Source: Roseateles sp. YR242
GTDB taxonomy: Bacteria; Pseudomonadota; Gammaproteobacteria; Burkholderiales; Burkholderiaceae_C
DNA length: 64,000 nt
Assembly: GCF_900109745.1 (NCBI RefSeq)
Contig: NZ_FOAV01000002.1
Coordinates: 411,729 to 475,728 of the forward strand
Direction of reading: 5' to 3'
Position 1 is the stretch's first letter. Each line of letters opens with the position of its first letter. This document shows, in pieces, positions 44,317-53,843 of the stretch. Under the pieces are notes generated by a model. That model had not been told where the DNA came from, ran no database searches, and saw nothing but the letters and a program-made list of their open reading frames with translations. Position numbers and translations under genes: made by a program.

Positions 44317-46179
44317 ATGCTTACGCGCGTCGTTCCAGGCGACCCCCGCGTTCTTACCGCGTTGCTCGACACCGTTGCCAATACCTGTGGCGCGACGGCC
44401 TGCGAGCTCGTGTGGGACGGACAGGTCGTGGCCAGCGGCCACGGCATCGCCCCTGAAATCACGGCCGCACTGGACGTGCGCTGGGACCACGTGGTGGCCC
44501 AATTGCGGGTGATGGACCCGGAGCCCAGACAGCTCTCTCGCGACGAGCGCCGCGCCTTCCGAAGCGCCACGGTGTGCCTGCAGGCCTACCTCGTCGCAGC
44601 CGCGTCCATTCAGCCCATCAGCAACGAAGCGCGCCTGAGCGACAAACTGCAGGCGGCTCTGGAATACCTCTCCGACGCCCTCATCCTCCTGGGCCGAGAT
44701 GGCGTTGTGGAGTTCGTCAACAGCGCCTTCGAGGAGGCGACAGCGCGCTCCCGCTACACCCTGCTGGGCCGCCCCTACTGGGAATGCTTCCCCGCCTCCA
44801 CCAACGACCGACGCAGCAACGAGGCTCGCGCTGCCCTGCAGGCCGGGCGTTCCTATACCTTCGAGGAATACGTCGAGCGGCTGGAAAAATGGTTCGAGTT
44901 CCGCGCATTCCCATGCAGCGAGGGCGCGATCGTCCTGCTCATCGACATCACCACCCGCAAGGCCGACGAAACAGCGCGTGTGCAGTTGGAGGAAAAGCTC
45001 ATGCGTGCGCAACGCATGGAGAGCCTGGGCACCCTGGCCGGCGGCATTGCGCACGATTTCAACAACATCCTGGCCGCGATCCTCGGGCATGCCGGCATGG
45101 TGGCGGACGAATCGTCGCCGGACTCGCCCCTGCGCGACCATATGGACCAGATCCGCCGCGCGGGTTCACGCGCCCGCGAGCTGGTGCAGCGCATCCTGGC
45201 CTTTGCCCGTGGCGGCGGCGAGGAGTTCTGCCGCCAGCCGTTGACGCCCTTGGTCAGCGAGGCGGTGGACCTGCTCAAGGCCACCCTCCCCCCGTCGGTC
45301 CGCCTGGAGGTGGATCTGGGGGACGACAACTGTGCAGCCACCGTCAGCCCTTCCGAAGTGCAGCAGATGGTGATGAATCTGTGCACCAACGCCTGGCAGT
45401 CCATGGAGGGCGGGCAGGGCACCATCCGCATTCTGCTGCGCTGCGTGACCGTGCAAACGCCGCGCGTGTGCACCATCGGCCAGCTCGCCCCCACACAGTA
45501 CGCCGAACTGTGTGTGGAGGACGATGGCGCCGGCATGCCGGAGTCGGTCAAGCAGCGCCTCTTCGAACCGTTTTTCACGACCAAACCTCGCGGCCAGGGC
45601 ACGGGCCTGGGGCTGCACGTGCTGCATGGCATCGTGGATCTGCACAGCGGCGCCATCGACGTGCGCTCCAACGAGGGCGCGGGCACCCGCTTCATGGTCT
45701 TCCTGCCGGTGGTCGAGGCCGAAGGGCCGGTGAAGGTGGAAGCCCTGCACCAGGCGATGCGGCCGGGCCATGGCGAGCCAGTGGCCTATGTGGACGACGA
45801 TCCCATCGTGCTGATGATGGTGGAGCAGTTGCTGATCAAGGCCGGTTTTCTGGTGTCCGTGTTTGGGTCGCCCGAGGAATTCCTGACCGTCATCAGCGCG
45901 AACCCGCAGCGGTTCCAGGTGCTGGTCACCGACTTCAACATGCCCAACATGAATGGCGCGGAGCTGGCGGTGGCGGTGCGATCGCTCAACCCGGAACTGC
46001 CCATCGTGGTCACCACCGGCTTCATCTCGGACGAGCTGGAAGCCACCGCCGAAACCCTCGGCCGCATGGCGGTGCTGCAGAAGGAACGCTCCTACGAGGA
46101 ATTGGCCGAGCTCATTGCACTGGCGGTACAGGGCTTCCCGGAAAGCCGGTTTGGCGATACGGGGCTGGCGACGCTTTGA
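44317..46179 (+). CDS. Hybrid histidine kinase (PAS-HisKA-HATPase-REC)
   Basis: The 620-aa protein begins with an N-terminal region (1-100) of unclear type, a PAS domain (about 108-220), a HisKA with the phospho-His in GGIAHDFNNILAAI, a HATPase domain (NLCTNAWQS, GTGLGLHVLHGIVD), and a C-terminal receiver (VAYVDDDPIVLMM, Asp in VTDFNMPNMNG). No transmembrane segment is visible, so it is likely cytoplasmic. AAAGGAGG precedes the start by 5 nt. It overlaps the convergent DUF2809 gene by 68 bp. No separate response regulator is beside it. Confidence 0.9.
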   Translation: MLTRVVPGDPRVLTALLDTVANTCGATACELVWDGQVVASGHGIAPEITAALDVRWDHVVAQLRVMDPEPRQLSRDERRAFRSATVCLQAYLVAAASIQPISNEARLSDKLQAALEYLSDALILLGRDGVVEFVNSAFEEATARSRYTLLGRPYWECFPASTNDRRSNEARAALQAGRSYTFEEYVERLEKWFEFRAFPCSEGAIVLLIDITTRKADETARVQLEEKLMRAQRMESLGTLAGGIAHDFNNILAAILGHAGMVADESSPDSPLRDHMDQIRRAGSRARELVQRILAFARGGGEEFCRQPLTPLVSEAVDLLKATLPPSVRLEVDLGDDNCAATVSPSEVQQMVMNLCTNAWQSMEGGQGTIRILLRCVTVQTPRVCTIGQLAPTQYAELCVEDDGAGMPESVKQRLFEPFFTTKPRGQGTGLGLHVLHGIVDLHSGAIDVRSNEGAGTRFMVFLPVVEAEGPVKVEALHQAMRPGHGEPVAYVDDDPIVLMMVEQLLIKAGFLVSVFGSPEEFLTVISANPQRFQVLVTDFNMPNMNGAELAVAVRSLNPELPIVVTTGFISDELEATAETLGRMAVLQKERSYEELAELIALAVQGFPESRFGDTGLATL

Positions 46180-46699
46180 AGCCCCGGGCCGCCTTGAACA
46201 GGACGCCCACCACGAGGATCAACACGGTGCCCAGCGCGTAGGACAGCACGTCCATCCAGTCCGCTGTGCTGCCCACGATGACGCGGAGCACCGGGTTGCC
46301 GATGGTCCAGCCCATCACATGGGACACGTACTGCGACAGCTCCACCGCGCAAGCCACCGCGAAGGCGGCCAGTGCCACCCGGGGCGTGGAGGCATCGATC
46401 ACCATCGCCAGCAGGCAATGGACAAACCCCACCACGATCACGTCGCCCGCATACCAGCGCAGCCAGGCCATGTGCTGGCCGATAGTGGCGATGGCGGCTT
46501 CAATCAGGAAGATGCCGATGGCCGCAAGGGCGTAGCGGCCACTGAAGCGCCAACGCCAACGCCGGGTCGGCATGGCCTGTGGCAGCGCCAGCAGTGGCAG
46601 CGGTGCCAACACGGGCGGTGATCCCGTGCGGGTTTCGGTGGCGGCAAGTTGCCGGGCCAGTGTGCGGGCAAACGAGGGATCGGGCGACGTCTGGTTCAT
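46112..46699 (-). CDS. DUF2809-like membrane protein
   Basis: The 195-aa protein has four or so hydrophobic helices (ALAAIGIFLIEAAIATI, DVIVVGFVHCLLAMV, VALAAFAVACAVELSQYV, LSYALGTVLILVVGVL) and a sequence reminiscent of DUF2809. It resembles VanZ-like proteins less. Function unknown. Its 3' end lies opposite the 3' end of the kinase gene (overlap 46112-46179). Confidence 0.65.
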   Translation of the reverse strand: MNQTSPDPSFARTLARQLAATETRTGSPPVLAPLPLLALPQAMPTRRWRWRFSGRYALAAIGIFLIEAAIATIGQHMAWLRWYAGDVIVVGFVHCLLAMVIDASTPRVALAAFAVACAVELSQYVSHVMGWTIGNPVLRVIVGSTADWMDVLSYALGTVLILVVGVLFKAARGFKASPAPYRQTGFPGSPVPPVQ

Positions 46700-46728
46700 G
46701 CCGGCCAGCGTAGGCGGGCCGGGTGAGC

Positions 46729-47655
46729 TCAGTGTGAAGTCACGTTCCGAACGAGCAGCACCTTCAGCGCGCGCTCCGGTTCCACATCCTCGAAGCTGGC
46801 CGGGTTGGCGAGCCGTTCCACGATCTCGAACCCCGGGGCCTCGGTCGTGATGACCTCGCGCAGGAAGGCGCTGTCGAGCTTGGGCGTGTTCAGGCAGACC
46901 AGGGCATGCCCGCCCGGCACGACCAGTTCCGGCAGGCGGCGGGCCAGCCGCGCGTAATCCTTGGTCGCCACGAAGCTGCCTTTCTGGAAGCTGGGCGGAT
47001 CCATGATCACCAGGTCATACGGTCCGGCCCGGCGGATCTTGGCCCAGGAATTGAAGATGTCGTGGGCCAGGAACTGCACGCCGGCCTTCAGCTCGTTGAG
47101 CTGATGGTTGCGCCGCCCGATGGACAGCGCACCGGAGGCCATGTCCACATTGACCACCTCACTGGCACCGGCCTGCAGCGCCACCACCGAGAAGGCGCAG
47201 GTGTAGGCAAACAGGTTGAGCACCTTGCCGCCGGGCCGGGCCAGTGCCCACTCACGCACCCAGCGGCGGCCCTCGGCCATGTCGAGGAAGAAGCCGTGGT
47301 TCTGCCCCTGGAGCAGGTGGACGAGATAGCGGGTGCCGTCCTCCTCCACCACATGCTCCGCCGGCACCTCGCCGGCCATCACGCGGTTGGCCGGCCGGAA
47401 CTCATCGCGATGCTGGAAGACCCAGTTCAGCGGCTCGCCTGGCGCGATCACCGCCCAGCGGGCCTGCAACGCCTGACCGATGGTCGCCAGCGCCTCGTCC
47501 GTCACCGGTGCGAAGCTCGTCAGCAGCAGCACCGGCGGGAACGCGTCCAGCGCCCATTGCTCATGCCCGGGGAATCGCCCGCCCCGCCCGTGGAAAAGGC
47601 GTCCGGCCGCCGTGGGGCGACTCATGGTGGCGATATGGTCGAGCAGGGCTTGCAT
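46729..47655 (-). CDS. RlmI-like SAM-dependent methyltransferase
   Basis: The 308-aa protein has a SAM-binding site (KVLNLFAYTCAFSVVALQAGA), the VNVDMASGAL acidic loop and the catalytic-type VIMDPPSFQKGSF, as in RlmI/RlmK 23S rRNA methyltransferases. The PUA domain common in RlmI is not seen, so the substrate is uncertain. The start at 47655 is chosen over 47778, whose extra residues come from a 12-bp repeat. Confidence 0.75.
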   Translation of the reverse strand: MQALLDHIATMSRPTAAGRLFHGRGGRFPGHEQWALDAFPPVLLLTSFAPVTDEALATIGQALQARWAVIAPGEPLNWVFQHRDEFRPANRVMAGEVPAEHVVEEDGTRYLVHLLQGQNHGFFLDMAEGRRWVREWALARPGGKVLNLFAYTCAFSVVALQAGASEVVNVDMASGALSIGRRNHQLNELKAGVQFLAHDIFNSWAKIRRAGPYDLVIMDPPSFQKGSFVATKDYARLARRLPELVVPGGHALVCLNTPKLDSAFLREVITTEAPGFEIVERLANPASFEDVEPERALKVLLVRNVTSH

Positions 47656-47708
47656 GGCGGGGAAGCACGGACGCTTTGGCGGGGCGCCAGTGTAATGACC
47701 CCCAATTC

Positions 47709-47756
47709 CCGCACGAATGCGCGCACGAATTCCCGCGCGAATGCCAGCACGGATCC
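47709..47756. repeat. Four 12-bp tandem repeats between genes
   Basis: Units such as CCGCACGAATGC, GCGCACGAATTC, CCGCGCGAATGC and CAGCACGGATCC follow one another. They sit in the gap upstream of the methyltransferase and end 18 bp before the DUF6250-like stop. Confidence 0.6.
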
Positions 47757-47774
47757 CCCATCGCTTGCCCGGTA

Positions 47775-48659
47775 TCACTCGGCCAGCGTCAGCACCTTGA
47801 AATCCCGGAGTTGCCAGTGGCTGGTGGTGGTGCGAAAGGCAAACCAGCCCGAGAGATAGGGCGACGCGTCCGTATAGCTGAAGATCAACTGATCATTGGC
47901 ATACCACTGCAGCGTGGCCGGATTGGCCGTAGTGGCCTGCCGGGAGACGATGCGCACGTTCACGGGGGTGTTGGCCACGAGGCTGGTGGCGGGGGTCATG
48001 GCGCCGGCCTTGTCATCGGCGGTGGCGGACGCGGTGGTCGCGTAGCCGGTGATCTGCGGGCGTGCGGCGGTGCCGTCGTAACGGCGCAGGCGCGTGGTGG
48101 TGTTGCCGTTGGCGCCAAAGCCGACGTAGTACAGATGCAGCGGGTTGTAAGCCGCCAGCGTGCCGTCATAACCCACGGCCGTCGGGTCCTCACTGGCGGT
48201 GCCGGGCACGGTGGCATTCCAGAAGACGTTGAGGTCAGAGATCCGGTTCACGTAGGTGGTGCCGAAGGTGGCCGGAATGGGCGTGGCGATGAAACGGATC
48301 TCGTAGTTGCCGGTCAGGCGCTGCTTGAACCAGAGCGTGGCGCCTGAGGGCTGGACGATGTCCAGCACGCCATGGCTGGCCGTCACGGTGCCGGTGCTGT
48401 CCTGCTGCTCCACCTTCCATTGGCCCAGGCCATTGGTGAAATCATCACTGGCCTGCACGCGGGCGATGGCGTTCAGGCTGAAGTCCCCACCACCACAAGC
48501 CGCCAGCATCGAAGCGGCCAGGCACAGCGTCAGCGCGCGGCGTGGCCCCCCAGCCGCAGGGGCGCCGCCCGGGCCGGAGGCTCCCGGCACGACGCTCAGA
48601 AATGAAGCAAGTGAAGCACGAAGCAGCGGACGCAGAGGACGAACAACAGCAGACAGCAT
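47775..48659 (-). CDS. DUF6250-like concanavalin-type lipoprotein
   Basis: The 294-aa product has a lipoprotein motif (CLAASMLAAC, then GGGDFSL) and a beta-sandwich sequence (FTNGLGQWKVEQ, GVLDIVQPSGATLWFKQ, WFAFRTTTSHWQLRDFKV) that I recall from DUF6250 and YesU-like lectin or polysaccharide-lyase-type folds. It probably binds or cleaves a sugar polymer at the outer membrane. The start is uncertain; 48659 gives a long signal segment, and a shorter start near the RRALTLC stretch is possible. It is divergent from the Bug gene. Confidence 0.6.
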   Translation of the reverse strand: MLSAVVRPLRPLLRASLASFLSVVPGASGPGGAPAAGGPRRALTLCLAASMLAACGGGDFSLNAIARVQASDDFTNGLGQWKVEQQDSTGTVTASHGVLDIVQPSGATLWFKQRLTGNYEIRFIATPIPATFGTTYVNRISDLNVFWNATVPGTASEDPTAVGYDGTLAAYNPLHLYYVGFGANGNTTTRLRRYDGTAARPQITGYATTASATADDKAGAMTPATSLVANTPVNVRIVSRQATTANPATLQWYANDQLIFSYTDASPYLSGWFAFRTTTSHWQLRDFKVLTLAE

Positions 48660-48888
48660 GGAGGAAGCCAGACAAAAGTGGCCGGACAGTGCGGCGGGGC
48701 CGCCATGGTTCCAGCGCAAGGCGTCTGCGGCTACAAAGCTTTCTGCATGTCGATGCTCGGGGAGCGCGCAACGGGGTTTAACCCTCGGGCGCTTGCGCAC
48801 GGAGACATTTGCTTGGGCTCCGCATAATCAATGCTCCCGCGCCGGCGCAGACCGGCCCCTGCTGATCAAGACAAGCGGAGCTCCCATC

Positions 48889-49911
48889 GTGAAGACGTCC
48901 TTCTCCCGCCGCGAGGCCCTCACCCACCTGGCTGGCATCAGCGGCATCACCGGCCTGGGGTCCGCCGGCTCCGCCTTGCTGCTGCCCGCCCTGGCTCACG
49001 CACAAGGTGCCAGCTGGCCCACCAAACCCGTGCGCTTCATCGTGCCCTTCGCCCCGGGGGGCAGCTCGGAAATCGTGGCGCGGGCCACCTCGGTGGAACT
49101 GGGCAAGCTGCTGCACCAGAGCGTGTATGTGGACAACAAGCCGGGCGGGGCCGGCAACGTCGCCATGCAGGAAGCCGCCCGCGCGGAGGACCAGCACACG
49201 GTCATCCTCGGCCACATCGGCACCCTGGCGGTGAACCCTTTCATCTTTGCCAAGCTGCCCTACGACCCCAACAAGGACTTCCGCCCCATCTCGCTGCTGG
49301 CCAAGGTCCCGTCGCTCTACCTTGTCCATCCGGACCTGCCGGTGAAAAACCTCAAGGAGTTCGTGGCCCTGGCCAAGAGCAAGCCCGGGCAGCTGAACTA
49401 CGGCTCTGCCGGCAACGGCAGCGCCGGCCATCTGGCGTTTGAATACCTCAAGATGGCCACCGGCATCTTCGTCACGCACGTGCCTTACCGGGGCACGGGC
49501 CCGCAGCTCACCGATCTGCTGGCCGGCCGGCTGGATGCCGCGTCCGTGGGCGCGCCGGCGGTGATGCAGTTCATCAAGGCCGGCAAGCTGCGTTGCATCG
49601 CCACCGGCACCACCGAACGCCTGCCCCAGCTCCCGGACGTCCCCACCGTGGCCGAGCAGGGCTTTTCCGGCTTCGAGATGACGCAGTGGTACGGCCTGCT
49701 GGCGCCCGCCAGCCTGCCGCAAGCCGCGGCGGACATTCTGGCGGCGGCCGCCGCCAAGGCCATCAAATCGCCCGCCGCGCTGGAGGGGCTGGCGAAGGAA
49801 GCCGCGATCGCGGTGGGCAGCACGCCGGCCGAGTTCACCCGCTTCATCGCCGAGGAGCAGAAGCGGTGGAAGCCGGTGCTGATCCGCGCCAAGGTCAAAC
49901 CGGACAATTGA
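48889..49911 (+). CDS. Bug-family tripartite tricarboxylate transporter substrate-binding protein
   Basis: The 340-aa protein has a Tat-type signal (SRREALTHLAG, then hydrophobic stretch to ALAHAQG) and the Bug-fold motifs WPTKPVRFIVPFAPGGSSE and YRGTGPQLTDLLAGRLD. These periplasmic proteins bind carboxylates or related compounds for TTT transporters. The start is a GTG at 48889 after GGAG. No membrane partners lie beside it, as is common for the large Bug families of Burkholderiales. Confidence 0.9.
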   Translation: MKTSFSRREALTHLAGISGITGLGSAGSALLLPALAHAQGASWPTKPVRFIVPFAPGGSSEIVARATSVELGKLLHQSVYVDNKPGGAGNVAMQEAARAEDQHTVILGHIGTLAVNPFIFAKLPYDPNKDFRPISLLAKVPSLYLVHPDLPVKNLKEFVALAKSKPGQLNYGSAGNGSAGHLAFEYLKMATGIFVTHVPYRGTGPQLTDLLAGRLDAASVGAPAVMQFIKAGKLRCIATGTTERLPQLPDVPTVAEQGFSGFEMTQWYGLLAPASLPQAAADILAAAAAKAIKSPAALEGLAKEAAIAVGSTPAEFTRFIAEEQKRWKPVLIRAKVKPDN

Positions 49912-49940
49912 TGAAACGGCGGGGCTCGCCGCCCGCACCC

Positions 49941-49993
49941 CGTGATGCATCCTCGTGACGCATCTCGTTGACGCATCTCCGTGATGCATCCCC
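49941..49993. repeat. Four imperfect 12-14-bp tandem units
   Basis: CGTGATGCATCCT, CGTGACGCATCT, CGTTGACGCATCTC and CGTGATGCATCCCC follow one another in the gap between the Bug gene and the sensor kinase. Function unknown. Confidence 0.5.
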
Positions 49994-50113
49994 CTGATGT
50001 CGGACCGTCCGTCGCATCCGGCGCACGCTGGACGCGGCTCTCCACCCAGGCCCCTGAATGGCAATGCACAATCCGCGCCCGGGAGGCTGGGCCGCAGCCC
50101 CGCTCCCGTCTCC

Positions 50114-53100
50114 ATGAACAAGGGAAACCCGGGGCAGACCGTGCGGACGAACACATGGCTAATGGCGCTGATCAGCATCCTGGTGCTGATGCTGGCCATG
50201 CCCGTTCGGGCCGAATTCAGCGAACCGTCGCTGGCACAGTGGACCCATCGCAGCTGGCTGCCTTCGGAAGGCGCCCCCACCGAGGTGGTGGCAATGGCGC
50301 AGACGCGCGACGGCTACCTGTGGCTGGGCACCAGCGCCGGCCTCTTCCGCTTTGACGGCGTACGCTTTCACGAGTTCCGCCCGGCCGGCAGTGACGCCCT
50401 GCCATCCCTCAACATCTCCAGCCTGCATGCCCTCACGGACGGCGGCTTGCTGGTCGGTTACCGCTTTGGCGGCATCTCGCGCATCGAGGGTCAGCACCTG
50501 CGGCATTTCGGCACGGCCGAGGGCGTACCTTCGGTGGTCGTTTATGCCTTCGCCGAGGAACGCAGCGGTGTGCTGTGGGCCGCATCGCTGCAGGGGCTGC
50601 TGCGCTTCGAAGGGGGCCACTGGGAGCGGATGGACAGCCGCTGGAACTACCCCGCCCAGCGCGCCTACGAGGTCCTGGTGGACCGCAGCGGCACTGTTTG
50701 GGCCGACGACGGTACCCAGTTGCTGAAGCTACCCCTGGGTGCCCGTCGCTTCGAACCCACCGGCCTCAAGGTCGATCGTGCCGTGCTGCAGACCAGCGCG
50801 GGCGGCGATCTCTGGGTGATGGACGCCCCCCACCGCCTGCGGGTGCTGCATGCCAGCGGCGCGGTGAGCGAGGTCCCGGACTGGTCCAGCTATGCCAGCC
50901 CCAATGCCATGGTCTCGGATGCGGAGGGGCGCCTGTGGGTGGCCGGCTATCAGGACGGCATCCATCGTGTGTCTCGCCTGGCCTCCGACGCCAGCTCGCC
51001 CTTGCAGGTGGAGCCTTTCGGGCGCCAGAACGGCATGACCTCCAACTACGCCTTGTCGGTACTGGAAGACCGCGAGGGCACGGTCTGGGTCGGTACGCGG
51101 GCCGGGCTGGACCAGTTCCGCCCGCCCAAGTTCCGGCCGGTGGCGCTGCCGGAGTCGGCGGTGCAGATCACCATTGCGCCGGGCGCCAACGGCGAGCTGT
51201 GGGCAGGCGGTGTCGGGGCGCTGCTACGCGCCGATGCCAACAGCGCCATCACCATGCCGACCAAGGTCTATTCCACCACCGCCATCCGGGCGCCGGATGG
51301 CAGCGTCTGGATGGGCGGCCCGGGCCGGCTGTGGCGGATCGACGGCGGCAAGGTCACCACCATGGACATCCCGCCCGAGGTGGGGACCGGCGATGTTCAG
51401 GCCATTGCCGTGGAGCCCGATGGCGACATCTGGGTGGCCATCGTGCGCGCGGGCCTGTTCCGCTGGTCCGGCGGGCAATGGCGCAAGGACGGTGGGTTGC
51501 CCGGCTTGCCGGGGCTCAACCCGCTGGTGGCCGCGCAGGACAGCCAGGGGCGCACCTGGTTCGGCTACCCGCACAACGCGGTGGCGATGCTGTCACACGG
51601 GCGTCTGACCGTTTTCACCGAAGCAGACGGCATTTCGCTGGGCAACATCACCGCCATCGCCACGCAGGGCAGCCGGCTGTGGATCGGTGGTGAGATGGGC
51701 GTGGCCTATCTGAAGGATGGCCGCTTCGTGAAGCTGCGCACCGCCGAATCCACCCGCATGGCGGCGGTGTCCGGCCTGGTGGTGGTGCCTTCGGGGGACC
51801 TGTGGGCGGCAGAGCGGCATGGCGTGTTCCGTATCCGCGCCGAGGCCCTGGAGGCCGCCATCACGCAGCCCGACACACCGGTCTCCGGCGAACTGTTCAA
51901 CTACACCGACGGCCTGCCCGGCGTGCCGCAGCAGCACCGGCCCTTGCCCTCCGCCGTGCTGGGCACCGACGGCCGCCTGTGGGTCTCCACTGCCAATGGC
52001 CTGGCGTGGATCGATCCGGGCCGGGACGTGCGCAATCATCTGGCGCCACCGATTTCGCTGGAGACGGTCACCGTCGGCACGTCGAGCTGGGCCACGGATA
52101 CCGCCTCGCTGGTCCTGCCCGCAGGCAGCCGCGACCTCAGCATCGCCTATTCCGCCCTGAGCCTGGCGCGGCCGGAGCGCGTGCGCTTCAGCTATCGGCT
52201 GATTGGTTCCAGCGAGCAATGGAGCGAACCGACCGCGCGACGCGAAGCCTTCTTCACCAACCTCGGGCCGGGCCGCTACCGGTTCGAGGTCATCGCCGCC
52301 AACGACTCCGGCCTGTGGAACCGCCAGGCTGAGCGCTTCAGCTTCGACATCGCGCCCTTCTTCTGGCAGACCGCCTGGTTCAAGGGCCTGTGTGTGGCAC
52401 TGGTGCTGGGGGTCCTGTATGCGCTTTATGTTTTGCGGCTGCGGCAGATGTCGGTGAGGCTGCAGCAGCGTCTGAGCGAACGGCTGGGCGAGCGCGAGCG
52501 CATCGCCCGGGAACTGCACGACACGGTGCTGCAATCGGTGCACGGCCTGATGCTGCAGATCCACCGCCTGGCCAAGCCCGGCGGTGTGGGCGGCAGCAGC
52601 GATCACATCGAACGGGCGCTCAGCAAGGCCGAGGCGGTGATCCAGGAGGGGCGCGACCGGGTGGTGGGGCTGCGCCAGCGCAGCCATGCGCCACAGGATC
52701 TGGAGCAGGGGCTGAGCCTGGCGCTGGAACAACTGGCCACCGGGGCCTCCGTGGCACGGACGCTGGACACCGAAGGGGCCGCCTGGACCTTGGACCCGCT
52801 GCAACTGGACGACCTGTTGCCCCTGGTGGGCGAGGCGCTGTTCAACGCAGCTGTCCATGCCCATGCGACCCGGATCGCGGTACGCGTGCGCTGGATGCCG
52901 CACGAGGTGGCGGTCAGCGTGATGGATGACGGCAACGGCATCAGCGAAGAGACGCTGACCCAGGGCGGCCGCCCTGGCCACTTCGGGCTCACCGGCATGC
53001 GGGAGCGGGCCCTGCGCATCGGGGCCGTGCTGCAGATCGGCCGGGAGGATCCACGAGGAACGCGTGTGGAGGTGCGCGTGCCCCGGCGCGGCGCCAGCAG

Positions 53101-53161
53101 GCCTGGCCTGCTGCGCCGCTGGTTGCGCCGCAGCCGTCAGTCCTGGCCGACGAAGGCGTAA
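50114..53161 (+). CDS. Propeller-type sensor histidine kinase
   Basis: The 1015-aa protein has a signal or anchor segment (LMALISILVLMLAMPVRA), a periplasmic seven-bladed two-component propeller (about 35-630, with repeats such as DGYLWLGTSAGLFRFDG), a Y_Y_Y domain, a membrane helix near 745-765 (GLCVALVLGVLYALYVL), then HisKA_3 (phospho-His in IARELHDTVLQSVHG) and HATPase (NAAVHAHA, MDDGNG, GHFGLTGMRERA). The start at 50114 is chosen by the signal segment. Such kinases usually act with a LuxR-type regulator, which is not in the window. The last 25 bp overlap the convergent GST gene. Confidence 0.88.
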   Translation: MNKGNPGQTVRTNTWLMALISILVLMLAMPVRAEFSEPSLAQWTHRSWLPSEGAPTEVVAMAQTRDGYLWLGTSAGLFRFDGVRFHEFRPAGSDALPSLNISSLHALTDGGLLVGYRFGGISRIEGQHLRHFGTAEGVPSVVVYAFAEERSGVLWAASLQGLLRFEGGHWERMDSRWNYPAQRAYEVLVDRSGTVWADDGTQLLKLPLGARRFEPTGLKVDRAVLQTSAGGDLWVMDAPHRLRVLHASGAVSEVPDWSSYASPNAMVSDAEGRLWVAGYQDGIHRVSRLASDASSPLQVEPFGRQNGMTSNYALSVLEDREGTVWVGTRAGLDQFRPPKFRPVALPESAVQITIAPGANGELWAGGVGALLRADANSAITMPTKVYSTTAIRAPDGSVWMGGPGRLWRIDGGKVTTMDIPPEVGTGDVQAIAVEPDGDIWVAIVRAGLFRWSGGQWRKDGGLPGLPGLNPLVAAQDSQGRTWFGYPHNAVAMLSHGRLTVFTEADGISLGNITAIATQGSRLWIGGEMGVAYLKDGRFVKLRTAESTRMAAVSGLVVVPSGDLWAAERHGVFRIRAEALEAAITQPDTPVSGELFNYTDGLPGVPQQHRPLPSAVLGTDGRLWVSTANGLAWIDPGRDVRNHLAPPISLETVTVGTSSWATDTASLVLPAGSRDLSIAYSALSLARPERVRFSYRLIGSSEQWSEPTARREAFFTNLGPGRYRFEVIAANDSGLWNRQAERFSFDIAPFFWQTAWFKGLCVALVLGVLYALYVLRLRQMSVRLQQRLSERLGERERIARELHDTVLQSVHGLMLQIHRLAKPGGVGGSSDHIERALSKAEAVIQEGRDRVVGLRQRSHAPQDLEQGLSLALEQLATGASVARTLDTEGAAWTLDPLQLDDLLPLVGEALFNAAVHAHATRIAVRVRWMPHEVAVSVMDDGNGISEETLTQGGRPGHFGLTGMRERALRIGAVLQIGREDPRGTRVEVRVPRRGASRPGLLRRWLRRSRQSWPTKA

Positions 53162-53814
53162 GGGCCGCCACGCGCCAGCGCGCGCTGATAGGCGGGGCGG
53201 GCATGGATGCGCGCCAGGAATTCGGTGAGACGGGGTTGTTTTGCCACCGCGCCGCCACGCATGGCAGCCGCCTCCAGCGGGAAGCTCATCTGCACGTCGG
53301 CCGCGCTGAACTCGGCGCCGGCGAACCAGGGGCCCTTGCCCAGCTCGGCTTCGAGATAGTTCATGTGGTTGGTGATCTGCGGCTGGATGAAGGTCGACTT
53401 GGCCTTGCCGGCAATCGCCTTGGCAATGGGCTTGATGAAGAATGGCAGCGGCCCGGACTCGATCCGATCGAACACCAGCTTGAGCAGCAGCGGCGGCATG
53501 GCCGATCCCTCGGCGTAGTGCATCCAGTAGCGGTAGCGCAACGCATCCGGAGTGCCAGGTGCGGGCTTGAAGCGGCCTTCCCCATAACGGTCCACCAGGT
53601 ACTCCAGGATGGCGCCGGATTCAGCGATGACCAGTTCCCCATCGGTGATCACCGGCGATTTCCCCAACGGATGCACCTGGCGCAACTCCGGCGGCGCCAG
53701 CATGGTCTTGGGGTCGCGCTGGTAGTGCTTGATCTCATAGGGCAGGCCCAGTTCTTCAAGCAGCCAGAGGACCCGCTGCGAGCGGGAGTTGTTGAGGTGG
53801 TGGACGGTGATCAT
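53137..53814 (-). CDS. Glutathione S-transferase family protein
   Basis: The 225-aa protein has an N-terminal thioredoxin-like domain (MITVHHLNNSRSQRVLWLLEELGLPY) with the GKSPVITDGELVIAESGAI glutathione-binding turn and a helical C-domain. Substrate unknown. It starts 29 bp after the end of the reverse transcriptase gene on the same strand, so the two may be co-transcribed. Confidence 0.88.
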   Translation of the reverse strand: MITVHHLNNSRSQRVLWLLEELGLPYEIKHYQRDPKTMLAPPELRQVHPLGKSPVITDGELVIAESGAILEYLVDRYGEGRFKPAPGTPDALRYRYWMHYAEGSAMPPLLLKLVFDRIESGPLPFFIKPIAKAIAGKAKSTFIQPQITNHMNYLEAELGKGPWFAGAEFSAADVQMSFPLEAAAMRGGAVAKQPRLTEFLARIHARPAYQRALARGGPYAFVGQD

Positions 53815-53843
53815 GCGTGGAGTCTACTGAACTCCGTGGAACG

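Noticed and set aside
53137-53814. GST as retron effector
   Set aside because: The GST is close and co-directional, but no GST is known as a retron effector, and it has ordinary GST features; co-transcription is left as a possibility only.
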